The position numbers were made by a program, and so were the translations under genes. DNA of 64,000 bases, from contig NZ_BAAAUT010000002.1 in assembly GCF_039534085.1 (NCBI RefSeq), positions 165,369 through 229,368 of the forward strand, read 5' to 3'. This document shows, piece by piece, positions 17,275 through 24,640 of this stretch; within the stretch, counting starts at the first letter, position 1, and the number at the start of each line of letters is the position of its first letter. The notes under the pieces are model-generated. The model was not told where the DNA came from. It made no database searches and saw nothing but the letters and a program-made list of their open reading frames with translations. This stretch comes from Planomonospora_B alba (GTDB lineage: Bacteria; Actinomycetota; Actinomycetes; Streptosporangiales; Streptosporangiaceae).

Positions 17275-17952
17275 GTGAACGCTCCCCCGCAAGCGCCTGC
17301 CGAGGCCGCCCCGGCCGCGCCCCGCCGGCGTCGCCTGCGCCTCCTGGCCGGGCTCCTCGTCGCCGTGGTCCTGCTGGTCGTGGGGGCCCGGCTCACCTGG
17401 TCGTGGCTGAACCCCTTCGGCGAGGACACGGTCGACCGCAGCCAGCCCGTCCTGCTGCAGTCCATCCACGACCTCAGCCGCTTCGAGGCGGCCACCGGGA
17501 ACTTCCAGGTCATCGTCGACCTGGAGAAGGACGCCGCCTTCCTGCCCGACGCCATCAAGGGCACCCGGACCCTCTTCGTCGGCGCGGGAGGCGTCGACGC
17601 CTACGTCGACTTCTCGGGGCTGTCCTCCGGCGCGCTCACCGTCTCCCCCGACCGCACCGCGGTCACGGTGCGGCTCCCGCGCGCCCAGCTGGAGAAGCCC
17701 AACCTCGACAACCGGCGCTCCTACGTCTACGACCAGCAGCGCGGCCTCTTCGACCGGGTCGGGGACCTGCTGTCCTCCTCCCCGGCCGACCAGCGGGAGC
17801 TCTACACGCTGGCCGAGAAGAAGATCGCCGAGGCCGCCCTCGCGAGCGACCTGCGCGACCGCGCCGACCAGAACACCAAGGCGATGCTGACGGGCATGCT
17901 GACCGGTCTCGGCTTCGACAAGGTGACCGTGGAGTTCTCCGACGGCCCCTGA
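17275..17952 (+). CDS. DUF4230 domain protein, membrane-anchored
   Basis: 225 residues. One N-terminal transmembrane helix (about 21-42, LLAGLLVAVVLLVVGARL) anchors an extracytoplasmic DUF4230 domain. Domain hallmarks are LLQSIHDLSRFEAATGNFQVIVDLEKD, GTRTLFVGAGGVDAYVDFSGL and a C-terminal LYTLAEKKIAEAAL... LLTGLGF-type end. Function of the family is unknown. GTG 17275 has GGGAAGAAG well placed upstream. It is convergent with meaB, separated by a strong palindromic hairpin, and may be cotranscribed with the preceding membrane protein. Confidence 0.88.
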   Translation: MNAPPQAPAEAAPAAPRRRRLRLLAGLLVAVVLLVVGARLTWSWLNPFGEDTVDRSQPVLLQSIHDLSRFEAATGNFQVIVDLEKDAAFLPDAIKGTRTLFVGAGGVDAYVDFSGLSSGALTVSPDRTAVTVRLPRAQLEKPNLDNRRSYVYDQQRGLFDRVGDLLSSSPADQRELYTLAEKKIAEAALASDLRDRADQNTKAMLTGMLTGLGFDKVTVEFSDGP

Positions 17953-17988
17953 ACCGGCCCGCCGGGCGGCTCGCCCCGGGGGCACCCG

Positions 17989-18029
17989 CCCGGGCGCGCG
18001 CCCGCCTCTCCGGCCGGCGCGCGCCCGGG
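17989..18029. terminator. Bidirectional hairpin between DUF4230 gene and meaB
   Basis: Perfect 14-bp arms (17989-18002 and 18016-18029; CCCGGGCGCGCGCC and complement) around a 13-base loop, in the 112-base gap between convergent genes. Likely stops transcripts from both sides. Confidence 0.7.
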
Positions 18030-18064
18030 ATCGCCCCGGCCGGGCCCTACGGCGGGCCCGGCGG

Positions 18065-19012
18065 TCAGGTGAGCGAGGCCAGCAGCTCGTCGGCCGCGCC
18101 GTAGGGGTCGGTCTCGGCGGCCAGGACCCGCGCGGCGAGCGCGTCCAGGCGGCTGTCGCCGTGCAGGTGGGCGAACCGGGAGCGCAGCGCGGCCAGGGCG
18201 ATGGCCTCGATCTCGTCGCGCGCCCTGGCCCGGCGGCGGCGCTCCAGCTCCCCCGACCCCCGCAGGTGCGCCAGGTGCGCGTCCAGGGCGTCGGCCACGT
18301 CCTCGCCGCCCTCGCCCCGGGCCGCCACCGTCGGCACGATCGGCGGGCGCCAGTCGCGCTCGGTCAGGGCGAGCATGTTGCGCAGCTCGCGGACCACCGC
18401 CTGGGCCCCGTCGCGGTCGGCCTTGTTCACCACGAACACGTCGGCGATCTCCAGGATGCCCGCCTTGGCGGCCTGGACGCCGTCGCCCATGCCCGGGGCG
18501 AGCAGGACGACGGTGCTGTCGGCCAGGGAGGCGATGTCGACCTCGGCCTGGCCGACGCCCACGGTCTCGACGAGGATGACCTCGCAGCCCGCGGCCTCCA
18601 GCACGCGCAGCGCCTGCGGGGCCGCCCAGGCCAGGCCGCCCAGGTGCCCGCGGCTGGCCATGGAGCGGATGAACACGCCGGAGTCGGTGGCGTGGTCCTG
18701 CATCCGCACCCGGTCGCCCAGCAGCGCCCCGCCGGTGAACGGCGAGGACGGGTCCACCGCCAGCACCCCGACCTTCGCCCCGCGCTCGCGGAACGTCCGG
18801 ACCAGCATCGCGGTGGAGGTGGACTTGCCCACCCCCGGCGAGCCGGTGAGCCCGATGATCCGGGCCCGCTCCGGCCGGTCGGCGCAGAGCCTCACGAGCT
18901 CGGCGGAGATCTCCCGCAGCAGCGGCGAGCCGTTCTCCACCATGGTGATCAGCCGGGCCACCGCCCGGGGCCGCCCCTGACGCACTCCCTCGACCAGGAG
19001 GTCCAGGTCCAT
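18065..19012 (-). CDS. meaB: Methylmalonyl-CoA mutase-associated GTPase MeaB
   Basis: 315-residue G3E-family P-loop GTPase that gates cofactor loading and protects acyl-CoA mutases from inactivation. Walker A is GLTGSPGVGKSTSTAML (about residue 55); ILVETVGVGQAEVDIASLAD is the switch/base-sensing part and FVVNKADRDGA the NKxD guanine motif. The N-terminal MDLDLLVEGVRQGRPRAVARLI helix is typical. ATG 19012 follows GGAGACGG. It is 80 bases after the thiolase gene on the same strand. Partners are expected to be methylmalonyl-CoA mutase and the IcmA-type mutase at 13-14.6 kb. The same thiolase/meaB neighbourhood is found near scy in Streptomyces, as I recall. Confidence 0.93.
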   Translation of the reverse strand: MDLDLLVEGVRQGRPRAVARLITMVENGSPLLREISAELVRLCADRPERARIIGLTGSPGVGKSTSTAMLVRTFRERGAKVGVLAVDPSSPFTGGALLGDRVRMQDHATDSGVFIRSMASRGHLGGLAWAAPQALRVLEAAGCEVILVETVGVGQAEVDIASLADSTVVLLAPGMGDGVQAAKAGILEIADVFVVNKADRDGAQAVVRELRNMLALTERDWRPPIVPTVAARGEGGEDVADALDAHLAHLRGSGELERRRRARARDEIEAIALAALRSRFAHLHGDSRLDALAARVLAAETDPYGAADELLASLT

Positions 19013-19092
19013 TCCGTCTCCATCCACCGGATCGTCGCGTTCGGACTGGCGGGCGCCGCGGGGCCCCGCCGCGGGGCCCCGGGCCTCGGGCG

Positions 19093-20280
19093 TCACGCGG
19101 AGGGAACGCGGATGATCAGCGCGTCGCCCTGGCCGCCGCCGCCGCACAGGCCCGCCGCGCCGAGCCCGCCGCCCCGGCGCCTGAGCTCGTGGGCGAGGGT
19201 CAGGACGATGCGGGCGCCGGAGGCGCCGATCGGGTGGCCGAGGGCGATGCCGCCGCCGTTGACGTTGACCTTGTCGAGGGGGACGCCGAGCTCCTTGGTC
19301 GACTGGAGGACGACCTGGGCGAAGGCCTCGTTGATCTCCAGCAGGTCGAGGTCGCCGACCGTCAGCCCCTGCTTGCCGAGGGCGTGCTTGATCGCGTTGG
19401 CCGGCTGCGACTGCAGCGAGTTGTCCGGCCCGGCCACGTTGCCGTGGGCGCCGATCTCGGCCAGCCAGGGCAGGCCGAGCTCCTCGGCCTTGGCCTTGGA
19501 CATCACCACCACGGCGCAGGCGCCGTCGGAGATCTGCGAGGCGGAGCCCGCGGTGATCGTGCCGTCGGGGGCGAACGCCGGGCGGAGCTTGGCCAGGGTC
19601 TCGACGGTGGTGTCGCCGCGCACGCCCTCGTCGGCGGAGAAGAGCACCGGCTCGCCCCTGCGCTGCGGGATCTCGACCGGGACGATCTCGTCGTCGAAGA
19701 CGCCGTTCTTGATCGCGGCGGCGGCGAGCTGGTGGGAGCGGGCGGAGAAGGCGTCCTGCTCCTCACGGGTCAGGCCCAGGCGGGCGTTGTGCCGCTCGGT
19801 GGACTCGCCCATGGACACCTGGTCGTAGGCGTCGGTGAGGCCGTCGTGCGCCATCGAGTCCACGATGCCGGCGTCGCCGTACTTGACGCCCCTGCGCAGG
19901 CCGGGCAGCAGGTGCGGGGCGTTCGACATCGACTCCATGCCGCCCGCCACCACGATGTCGAACTCGCCGGCCCGGATGAGCTGGTCGGCGAGGGCGATCG
20001 CGTCCATGCCGGAGAGGCAGACCTTGTTGATCGTCAGCGACGGCACGGTCATCGGGATCCCGGCCTTCACCGCCGCCTGGCGGGAGGGGATCTGGCCCGC
20101 GCCGGCCTGGAGCACCTGGCCCATGATCACGTACTGCACGGCCTCGGGGGCGACGCCGGAGCGCTCCAGCGCGGCCTTGATGGCGATGCCGCCGAGTTCG
20201 GCGGCCGACAGGCCGGACAGCGAGCCGAGAAGCCGGCCGATGGGGGTACGAGCTCCGGCGACGATGACGGAACCGGGCAT
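19093..20280 (-). CDS. Acetyl-CoA C-acetyltransferase (thiolase)
   Basis: 395-residue thiolase catalysing reversible acetoacetyl-CoA thiolysis or condensation of two acetyl-CoA. Nucleophile Cys88 lies in INKVCLSGMDAI; GHPIGASGAR carries the His, and GLCGGGGQGDALI the second Cys. Length is normal for a biosynthetic-type thiolase. ATG 20280 has GGGAGG upstream. It is divergent from the epimerase gene and followed by meaB, so acyl-CoA metabolism is clustered here. Whether it is catabolic or makes acetoacetyl-CoA for butyrate/ethylmalonyl-CoA routes cannot be told from sequence. Confidence 0.93.
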   Translation of the reverse strand: MPGSVIVAGARTPIGRLLGSLSGLSAAELGGIAIKAALERSGVAPEAVQYVIMGQVLQAGAGQIPSRQAAVKAGIPMTVPSLTINKVCLSGMDAIALADQLIRAGEFDIVVAGGMESMSNAPHLLPGLRRGVKYGDAGIVDSMAHDGLTDAYDQVSMGESTERHNARLGLTREEQDAFSARSHQLAAAAIKNGVFDDEIVPVEIPQRRGEPVLFSADEGVRGDTTVETLAKLRPAFAPDGTITAGSASQISDGACAVVVMSKAKAEELGLPWLAEIGAHGNVAGPDNSLQSQPANAIKHALGKQGLTVGDLDLLEINEAFAQVVLQSTKELGVPLDKVNVNGGGIALGHPIGASGARIVLTLAHELRRRGGGLGAAGLCGGGGQGDALIIRVPSA

Positions 20281-20422
20281 GGAGGGGCCTCCCTGTGTCG
20301 ATGGCAGCGCTGCGCGCCGCGGCCGGACGGCGGCCGGTGCCCTTCCCTCGGATCCGGGGCCTCGTCGCCCCGGTCCCGCTCACCGGCGCGCCCTCGCGGA
20401 GGACACGGCGCGTTTGCCACGA

Positions 20423-20434
20423 TACCCATGGGTA
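20423..20434. promoter_or_regulatory. 12-bp perfect palindrome in the mce/thiolase intergenic region
   Basis: TACCCATGGGTA, 30 bases before the epimerase start, in the divergent promoter region shared with the thiolase gene. Could be part of an operator or chance; the sequence alone does not decide. Confidence 0.3.
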
Positions 20435-20463
20435 CACGCACGACCGCCATGGAGGATGGTCCT

Positions 20464-20892
20464 ATGTTCATGCGCATCGACCATGTGGGAATCGCCTGCC
20501 ACGACCTGGAGGAGAAGATCGCTTTCTTCGAGCGCGTCTTCGAGCTGACCGTGGTGGCCAGGGAGGTCAACGAGGAGCAGGGCGTCAAGGAGGCGATGCT
20601 GCACATCGCCGACGGCGACGGCGGCGGCTCCTACATCCAGCTGCTGGAGCCGCTCGGCCCCGACACCCCGGTGGGGCGCTTCCTCGCCAAGCGCGGCGAG
20701 GGGGTGCACCACGTCGCCTTCGGCGTCCCGGACGTGGAGGAGGCGCTCGGGACGATCGGCGGCAGGGGCGTCCGCCTCCTGGACGACAAGCCCCGGCACG
20801 GCTCGATGGGCTCCTCCATCGCCTTCCTCCACCCCAAGGACGTCGGCGGCATGCTCACCGAGCTCGTCCAGGCGCCGCCGCGGCGGTCCTGA
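20464..20892 (+). CDS. mce: Methylmalonyl-CoA epimerase
   Basis: 142-residue vicinal-oxygen-chelate enzyme interconverting (2S)- and (2R)-methylmalonyl-CoA, linking propionyl-CoA carboxylase with the mutase. Four metal ligands are visible: His in RIDHVGIACHDL, Gln in SYIQLLEP, His in GVHHVAFGV and Glu in GMLTELVQAP. Length is typical. ATG 20464 (MFMRIDH) is preferred because GGAGGATGG lies just upstream; an in-frame ATG 15 bases earlier overlaps that site. Divergent from thiolase, and upstream of the Scy-like gene on the same strand. Confidence 0.95.
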   Translation: MFMRIDHVGIACHDLEEKIAFFERVFELTVVAREVNEEQGVKEAMLHIADGDGGGSYIQLLEPLGPDTPVGRFLAKRGEGVHHVAFGVPDVEEALGTIGGRGVRLLDDKPRHGSMGSSIAFLHPKDVGGMLTELVQAPPRRS

Positions 20893-21081
20893 TCATGCCG
20901 AACGCAAGAAACGCTCATACGTAACAAGTCGCGCAGATAGTCGGAGGAGGAGGCCAACGCGGCAGCGGCGGAGTACGCTGGCGTACCACCGGACGTGGAT
21001 CCCGCCACGGCTCCCGCCTCGGATGCCCGAACCCCCCGTCCGGCCCGTGTAGCCGTCTCGACAACCCAGGATCGAGCCTCC

Positions 21082-22371
21082 ATGCAGTCCGACATCGACG
21101 CCCAGCTCAACAACTTCTTCGAGGACTCCCCCACCCGGGAATTCGACGTGGTGCTCCGGGGCTTTGACCGGCACCAGGTCCACGAGCACCTGAAGCAGCT
21201 CGACGGGGAGTTGCGGCAGGCCCGCGAGCAGATCCAGAGCCTGCAGCGGGACCTGGCCGACTCCCAGCGGCAGCTGCAGGAGCAGGAGCGCCCGACCTAC
21301 TCCGGCCTCGGTGCCCGGATCGAGCAGCTGCTCCGCCTCGCCGAGGAGCAGGCCACCGAGCTCGTCCAGGCCGCCCGGGCCGAGGCCAACGAGATCAAGG
21401 CCGCGGCCAAGGTCGAGGCCGCGGACATGCGCGCCGCCGCGGAGAACGAGGCGGCCGAGAAGCGGGCCCTGGCCACCCGCGAGGCCGACGACATGCGCAG
21501 CACCGCCGAGCGCGAGGCCGAGGAGATCCGCTCGACCGCCCGCCGCGAGGCCGACGAGCTCACCTCCACCACCGAGCGCGAGGTCGCCAAGCTGCGGGCC
21601 ACCGCCGACCACGAGGTCGCCGAGAAGCGCGCCGACGCCGAGCGGGAGATCGCCAAGCTCCGCACCACCACCGAGCGCGAGGTCGCCCAGCTGCGCGCCT
21701 CGACCAAGCGCGAGCGCGACGAGATCCTCACCACGGCCAAGCGCCAGGCCGACGAGATGCGCGCCCAGGCCCAGCGGGTCCTGGAGGAGTCCGAGGCCAA
21801 GCGCGCCCAGGACGAGGCCGAGTTCGAGATCCAGCTCGCCGCCCGCCGCGAGGAGGCCGAGCGCCAGGAGGCCGAGCGCCACGCCACCGCGCAGGCCGCC
21901 ACCCAGAAGCTGGTCGCCGAGGCCGAGCAGCGGGCGGCCACCGCCGAGCAGCGGGCCACCAAGGCCACCCAGCAGGCCGAGCAGACCCGCCGCGAGGCCG
22001 ACACCCACGCCAAGCAGCTGCTGGCCAACGCCCGCAAGAACGCCGACCAGATCGTCTCCGAGGCCAAGGCCAGCGCCGAGACGATCGTCTCCGAGGCCAA
22101 GGCCGAGGCCGAGCGGAGCCGCTCGGTCGCCCAGCGCCAGGTCGACGAGCTGACCCGCCAGCGCGACAGCATCACCAGCCACCTGGCGCAGCTCCGCCAG
22201 CTGCTCGGTGGCGCGCCGCTCCCGGCCGCCGACCCGGAGCCCGCGGTCACCGCGGCCCCGCCGAAGCCGGCCATCGCCGCCCCCGCCAACGGTGCCGCCG
22301 ACAGGCCGGTCCCGGCGGCTCCCGCCAAGGCCGACAAGACCGAGGACGACGCGGAGTGGTGGCAGGAGTAG
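21082..22371 (+). CDS. Scy/FilP-type coiled-coil polarity or cytoskeletal protein
   Basis: 429 residues. A short N-terminal DivIVA-like segment (FDVVLRGFDRHQVHEHLKQL, about residues 20-40) is followed by nearly unbroken coiled coil to about residue 375, built from Ala/Glu/Arg hendecad-like repeats such as EREVAKLRATADHEVAEKR. An Ala/Pro tail ends in EDDAEWWQE. In Streptomyces, Scy (about 1,300 residues) organises the tip-growth centre with DivIVA and FilP, and its gene neighbours mce, as here. This protein is much shorter, nearer FilP in size. ATG 21082 is chosen because it is the last start before the domain; a GTG at 20995 would add 29 weakly conserved residues. A strong terminator follows. 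Confidence 0.85.
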   Translation: MQSDIDAQLNNFFEDSPTREFDVVLRGFDRHQVHEHLKQLDGELRQAREQIQSLQRDLADSQRQLQEQERPTYSGLGARIEQLLRLAEEQATELVQAARAEANEIKAAAKVEAADMRAAAENEAAEKRALATREADDMRSTAEREAEEIRSTARREADELTSTTEREVAKLRATADHEVAEKRADAEREIAKLRTTTEREVAQLRASTKRERDEILTTAKRQADEMRAQAQRVLEESEAKRAQDEAEFEIQLAARREEAERQEAERHATAQAATQKLVAEAEQRAATAEQRATKATQQAEQTRREADTHAKQLLANARKNADQIVSEAKASAETIVSEAKAEAERSRSVAQRQVDELTRQRDSITSHLAQLRQLLGGAPLPAADPEPAVTAAPPKPAIAAPANGAADRPVPAAPAKADKTEDDAEWWQE

Positions 22372-22411
22372 GACCACCCCGCCCCTGAGGCGCTGACGAC
22401 GGCTACCACGC

Positions 22412-22449
22412 AGAGAGCCCGGCACCCTTCGCGGGTCGCCGGGCTCTCT
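22412..22449 (+). terminator. Strong hairpin after the Scy-like gene
   Basis: AGAGAGCCCGGC (22412-22423) pairs perfectly with 22438-22449; ACCC/GGGT extend the stem inside around a TTCGC loop. The 216-base gap to the next gene otherwise shows nothing. Confidence 0.85.
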
Positions 22450-22586
22450 CCGTCTCCGCCTGCCGTACGGCTCAGGTCTCCGCCGTGCCGTACGGCACGC
22501 GCACCGCCCGCGGGGGGGACCGCGCCCGGCGGGCGTGCCAGGAGACGCCGCAGGACGCCCGGGGAACACCGCGGGGCGCCCGGGAG

Positions 22587-23396
22587 TCAGAGGACGCGCT
22601 CCTTGAGGAACTCGGTCACCGCGCGGTTGAAGGCCTCGGGCTGCTCGATCGCGCTCAGGTGGCCGGCCTTCTCGATCACCGTCAGGCGGCCGTCGGGCAC
22701 CGCCTCGACCATCGCCTCCGCGTCGGAGAGCGGGGAGAGCTCGTCCTCCTCCCCCACGATCACCAGGGCCGGCGCCTTGAGGCCGCGCAGGGTCTCGAAG
22801 GAGTCGGGGCGGGACGCCATGGCCCGCTGGGCCCAGGCGGCGGCGCCGGGCGGGGCCGCCTGGACCAGGCCCCGGATCCGGCCGAAGACCATCGCCCGGC
22901 GCTGCCTGGTGGTGGACCCGACCAGTCCGGGCAGCACCTCCTCCACCAGGACCGAGGGGCCGCGGTCGAGGACGGCGGCGGCGATGCGCTCGCGGTTGGC
23001 CCTGGCCGCCTCGGGGTCGGCGGTCGCCTTGGTGTCGGCGAGGACCACCCCCAGGACCCGGTCGGGATGGCGCCGGCACAGGGCCATGGTGACGTAGCCG
23101 CCCATGGACTGGCCGCCGACGACGGCCCGGTCGACGCCCTCCTCGTCGAGGAGGCGCGCGACGTCGTCGGCCATCACGTCGATCGAGGGCTCGTCGTCGC
23201 CGAGCCGCGAGCCGCCGAAGCCGCGCAGGTCCGGAGTGATCACCTTGCAGATCGAGGCGAGGCCCTCACGCTGGGCCAGCCACATCGTCGATGACATCGG
23301 GAACGCGTGGAGAAGGACGACCGGAAGTCCCTCGCCCGCCGATCGGGTGTACAGGCGCACGCCGTCCACCGTAATCCGGGACCGCCGATCTGACAT
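22587..23396 (-). CDS. Alpha/beta hydrolase
   Basis: 269-residue serine hydrolase fold protein. The nucleophile elbow is GGQSMGGYV (Ser about residue 95), an oxyanion-hole HAFPMSSTMW follows strand 3, and Asp in VGEEDELSPL and His in KAGHLSAIEQ complete the triad. It resembles the 3-oxoadipate enol-lactonase/peroxidase-like group of the fold, but substrate cannot be assigned. A single gene; the neighbouring minus-strand gene is another hydrolase of a different subfamily. Confidence 0.88.
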   Translation of the reverse strand: MSDRRSRITVDGVRLYTRSAGEGLPVVLLHAFPMSSTMWLAQREGLASICKVITPDLRGFGGSRLGDDEPSIDVMADDVARLLDEEGVDRAVVGGQSMGGYVTMALCRRHPDRVLGVVLADTKATADPEAARANRERIAAAVLDRGPSVLVEEVLPGLVGSTTRQRRAMVFGRIRGLVQAAPPGAAAWAQRAMASRPDSFETLRGLKAPALVIVGEEDELSPLSDAEAMVEAVPDGRLTVIEKAGHLSAIEQPEAFNRAVTEFLKERVL

Positions 23397-23539
23397 CCCT
23401 CGGCGCCCGACGTGTCACCGATCCGGTCCCGCGCGACCGGACGGAGCCAGCGGCCCGACGGAACCTGCCGGGCGGGAGCGCGGGACCGACGGGAACGCGG
23501 GAACGCGGGCGGGGGCGCGCCCCCCCGCCCGCGGGCGCC

Positions 23540-24253
23540 TCATGCCTGGGGGAGCTCGGTGGGCAGGGGGTGGGCTGCGGGGTTCACCCGGCGGACGATC
23601 TCGTTCAGCACGATCCGCACGTACGGCTCACCGACCCACAGGTGCTTGGCCCCCTCCACGCCGACGACCTCCGCCTGCGGGACCCGGGCGAAGCGCTCGC
23701 GCGCCTCGTCCGGCCGCAGGTAGTCGTCGAACTCCGGGACCAGGGCGACCAGCGGGCGGCCGAACGCCGCCCACGCGTCGAGGTCGGCGTCCCCGGCCCG
23801 GCGCAGCGGCGGCGAGAGCAGGATCGCGCCCTGGACCAGAGGGTCGTGGCCCCACCGGAGCGCCAGCTCCGTGCCGAAGGACCAGCCGACCAGCCAGGGC
23901 CGGGGCAGGTCGTGGAACTCGGCGTACTCCAGGGCGGCGGCGACGTCGAACCGCTCGCCCTCCCCGCCGTCGAAGGACCCCTCGGAGGTGCCCCGCTCGG
24001 AGGTGGTGCCGCGGGTGTTGAAGCGCAGCACCGCCAGGTCGGCGAGGGCGGGCAGCCGGTTGGCGGCCTTCTTGTAGACGTGGCTGTCCATCATGCCGCC
24101 GTGCGTGGGCAGCGGATGCAGGCAGACCAGCGTGGCCACCGCAGGGCGCTCCGCCGGCAGGGCCAGCTCTCCGACGAGGGTCAGCCCGTCACCGGTGTGC
24201 AGCTCGATCGGCTCGCGCCGCGCGGGCAGGACCGTAGAGGCCCGGATCTCCAT
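23540..24253 (-). CDS. Alpha/beta hydrolase, dienelactone-hydrolase-like
   Basis: 237-residue hydrolase. The elbow GWSFGTELAL holds the nucleophile Ser (about residue 122); Asp in VPEFDDYLRPDEA and His in GVEGAKHLWVGE are candidates for the rest of the triad. CLHPLPTHGGMMDSHVYKK and FNTRGTTSERGTSEG recall the YjfP/PHB-depolymerase-like alpha/beta hydrolases of actinobacteria. ATG 24253 has an excellent purine-rich ribosome-binding tract (AGGAGAAGGAGAAGG). It follows the small zinc-ligand gene after a strong hairpin. Substrate unknown. Confidence 0.85.
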   Translation of the reverse strand: MEIRASTVLPARREPIELHTGDGLTLVGELALPAERPAVATLVCLHPLPTHGGMMDSHVYKKAANRLPALADLAVLRFNTRGTTSERGTSEGSFDGGEGERFDVAAALEYAEFHDLPRPWLVGWSFGTELALRWGHDPLVQGAILLSPPLRRAGDADLDAWAAFGRPLVALVPEFDDYLRPDEARERFARVPQAEVVGVEGAKHLWVGEPYVRIVLNEIVRRVNPAAHPLPTELPQA

Positions 24254-24272
24254 CCTTCTCCTTCTCCTGGTC

Positions 24273-24304
24273 GGCCGCCGGGCCGGGCCGCCGGCCCGGC
24301 GGCC
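24273..24304 (-). terminator. Hairpin after the small zinc-ligand protein gene
   Basis: Perfect 13-bp arms (24273-24285 and 24292-24304) with a 6-base loop, between the stop at 24320 and the ribosome-binding site of the next minus-strand gene. Confidence 0.75.
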
Positions 24305-24319
24305 TTTCTGTGACGGCGC

Positions 24320-24640
24320 TCAGTAACGGGTCCGGCCGGGGCCGCGCCTGCTCCGGTTGCGCCAGCAGGCGGTGTGCCAGTGCCTGCGCTCGTCCTCGCC
24401 GCCCCGCCAGGCGGGCCAGCTCACCAGGTGCGGCAGCCCGGGGGCGATCTCCTGGTCGCATCCGGGGCACCGGTAGACCTTCCCGGCGCCCGGGCCGGTG
24501 ACCCGGCGCACGTGCCAGTCCCCGTCCGGCCATTCCTCGATCTGGTCGACGCCGGACACGGAGTGCCCGATCGGCCGGGTGGAGCCCCGGTTCCCGCCCC
24601 GGTCGAAGGGGTCCATCCGCCGTGATCTGCGCGGGCTCAT
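24320..24640 (-). CDS. Small actinobacterial protein with Cys/His metal-binding motif
   Basis: 106 residues. Basic N-terminus (MSPRRSRRMDPFDRGG), then VYRCPGCDQEIAPGLPHLV and ERRHWHTACW: C-x2-C followed by His and H-x2-C, probably a zinc site. Actinobacterial homologues are often labelled ATP/GTP-binding protein with no visible nucleotide motif; I see none here. The start ATG 24640 overlaps the stop of the 3-hydroxyacyl-CoA dehydrogenase gene (ATGA), so it is translationally coupled to it, an arrangement I recall in Streptomyces too. The HNH-like spacing of Cys/His invites comparison with small nuclease or nucleic-acid binding folds, but the catalytic residues are absent. Function unknown. 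Confidence 0.75.
   Translation of the reverse strand: MSPRRSRRMDPFDRGGNRGSTRPIGHSVSGVDQIEEWPDGDWHVRRVTGPGAGKVYRCPGCDQEIAPGLPHLVSWPAWRGGEDERRHWHTACWRNRSRRGPGRTRY

Noticed and set aside
22450..22586. Possible small gene between the Scy terminator and the hydrolase gene
   Set aside because: No start with a ribosome site and no coding-like periodicity that I could see by eye.
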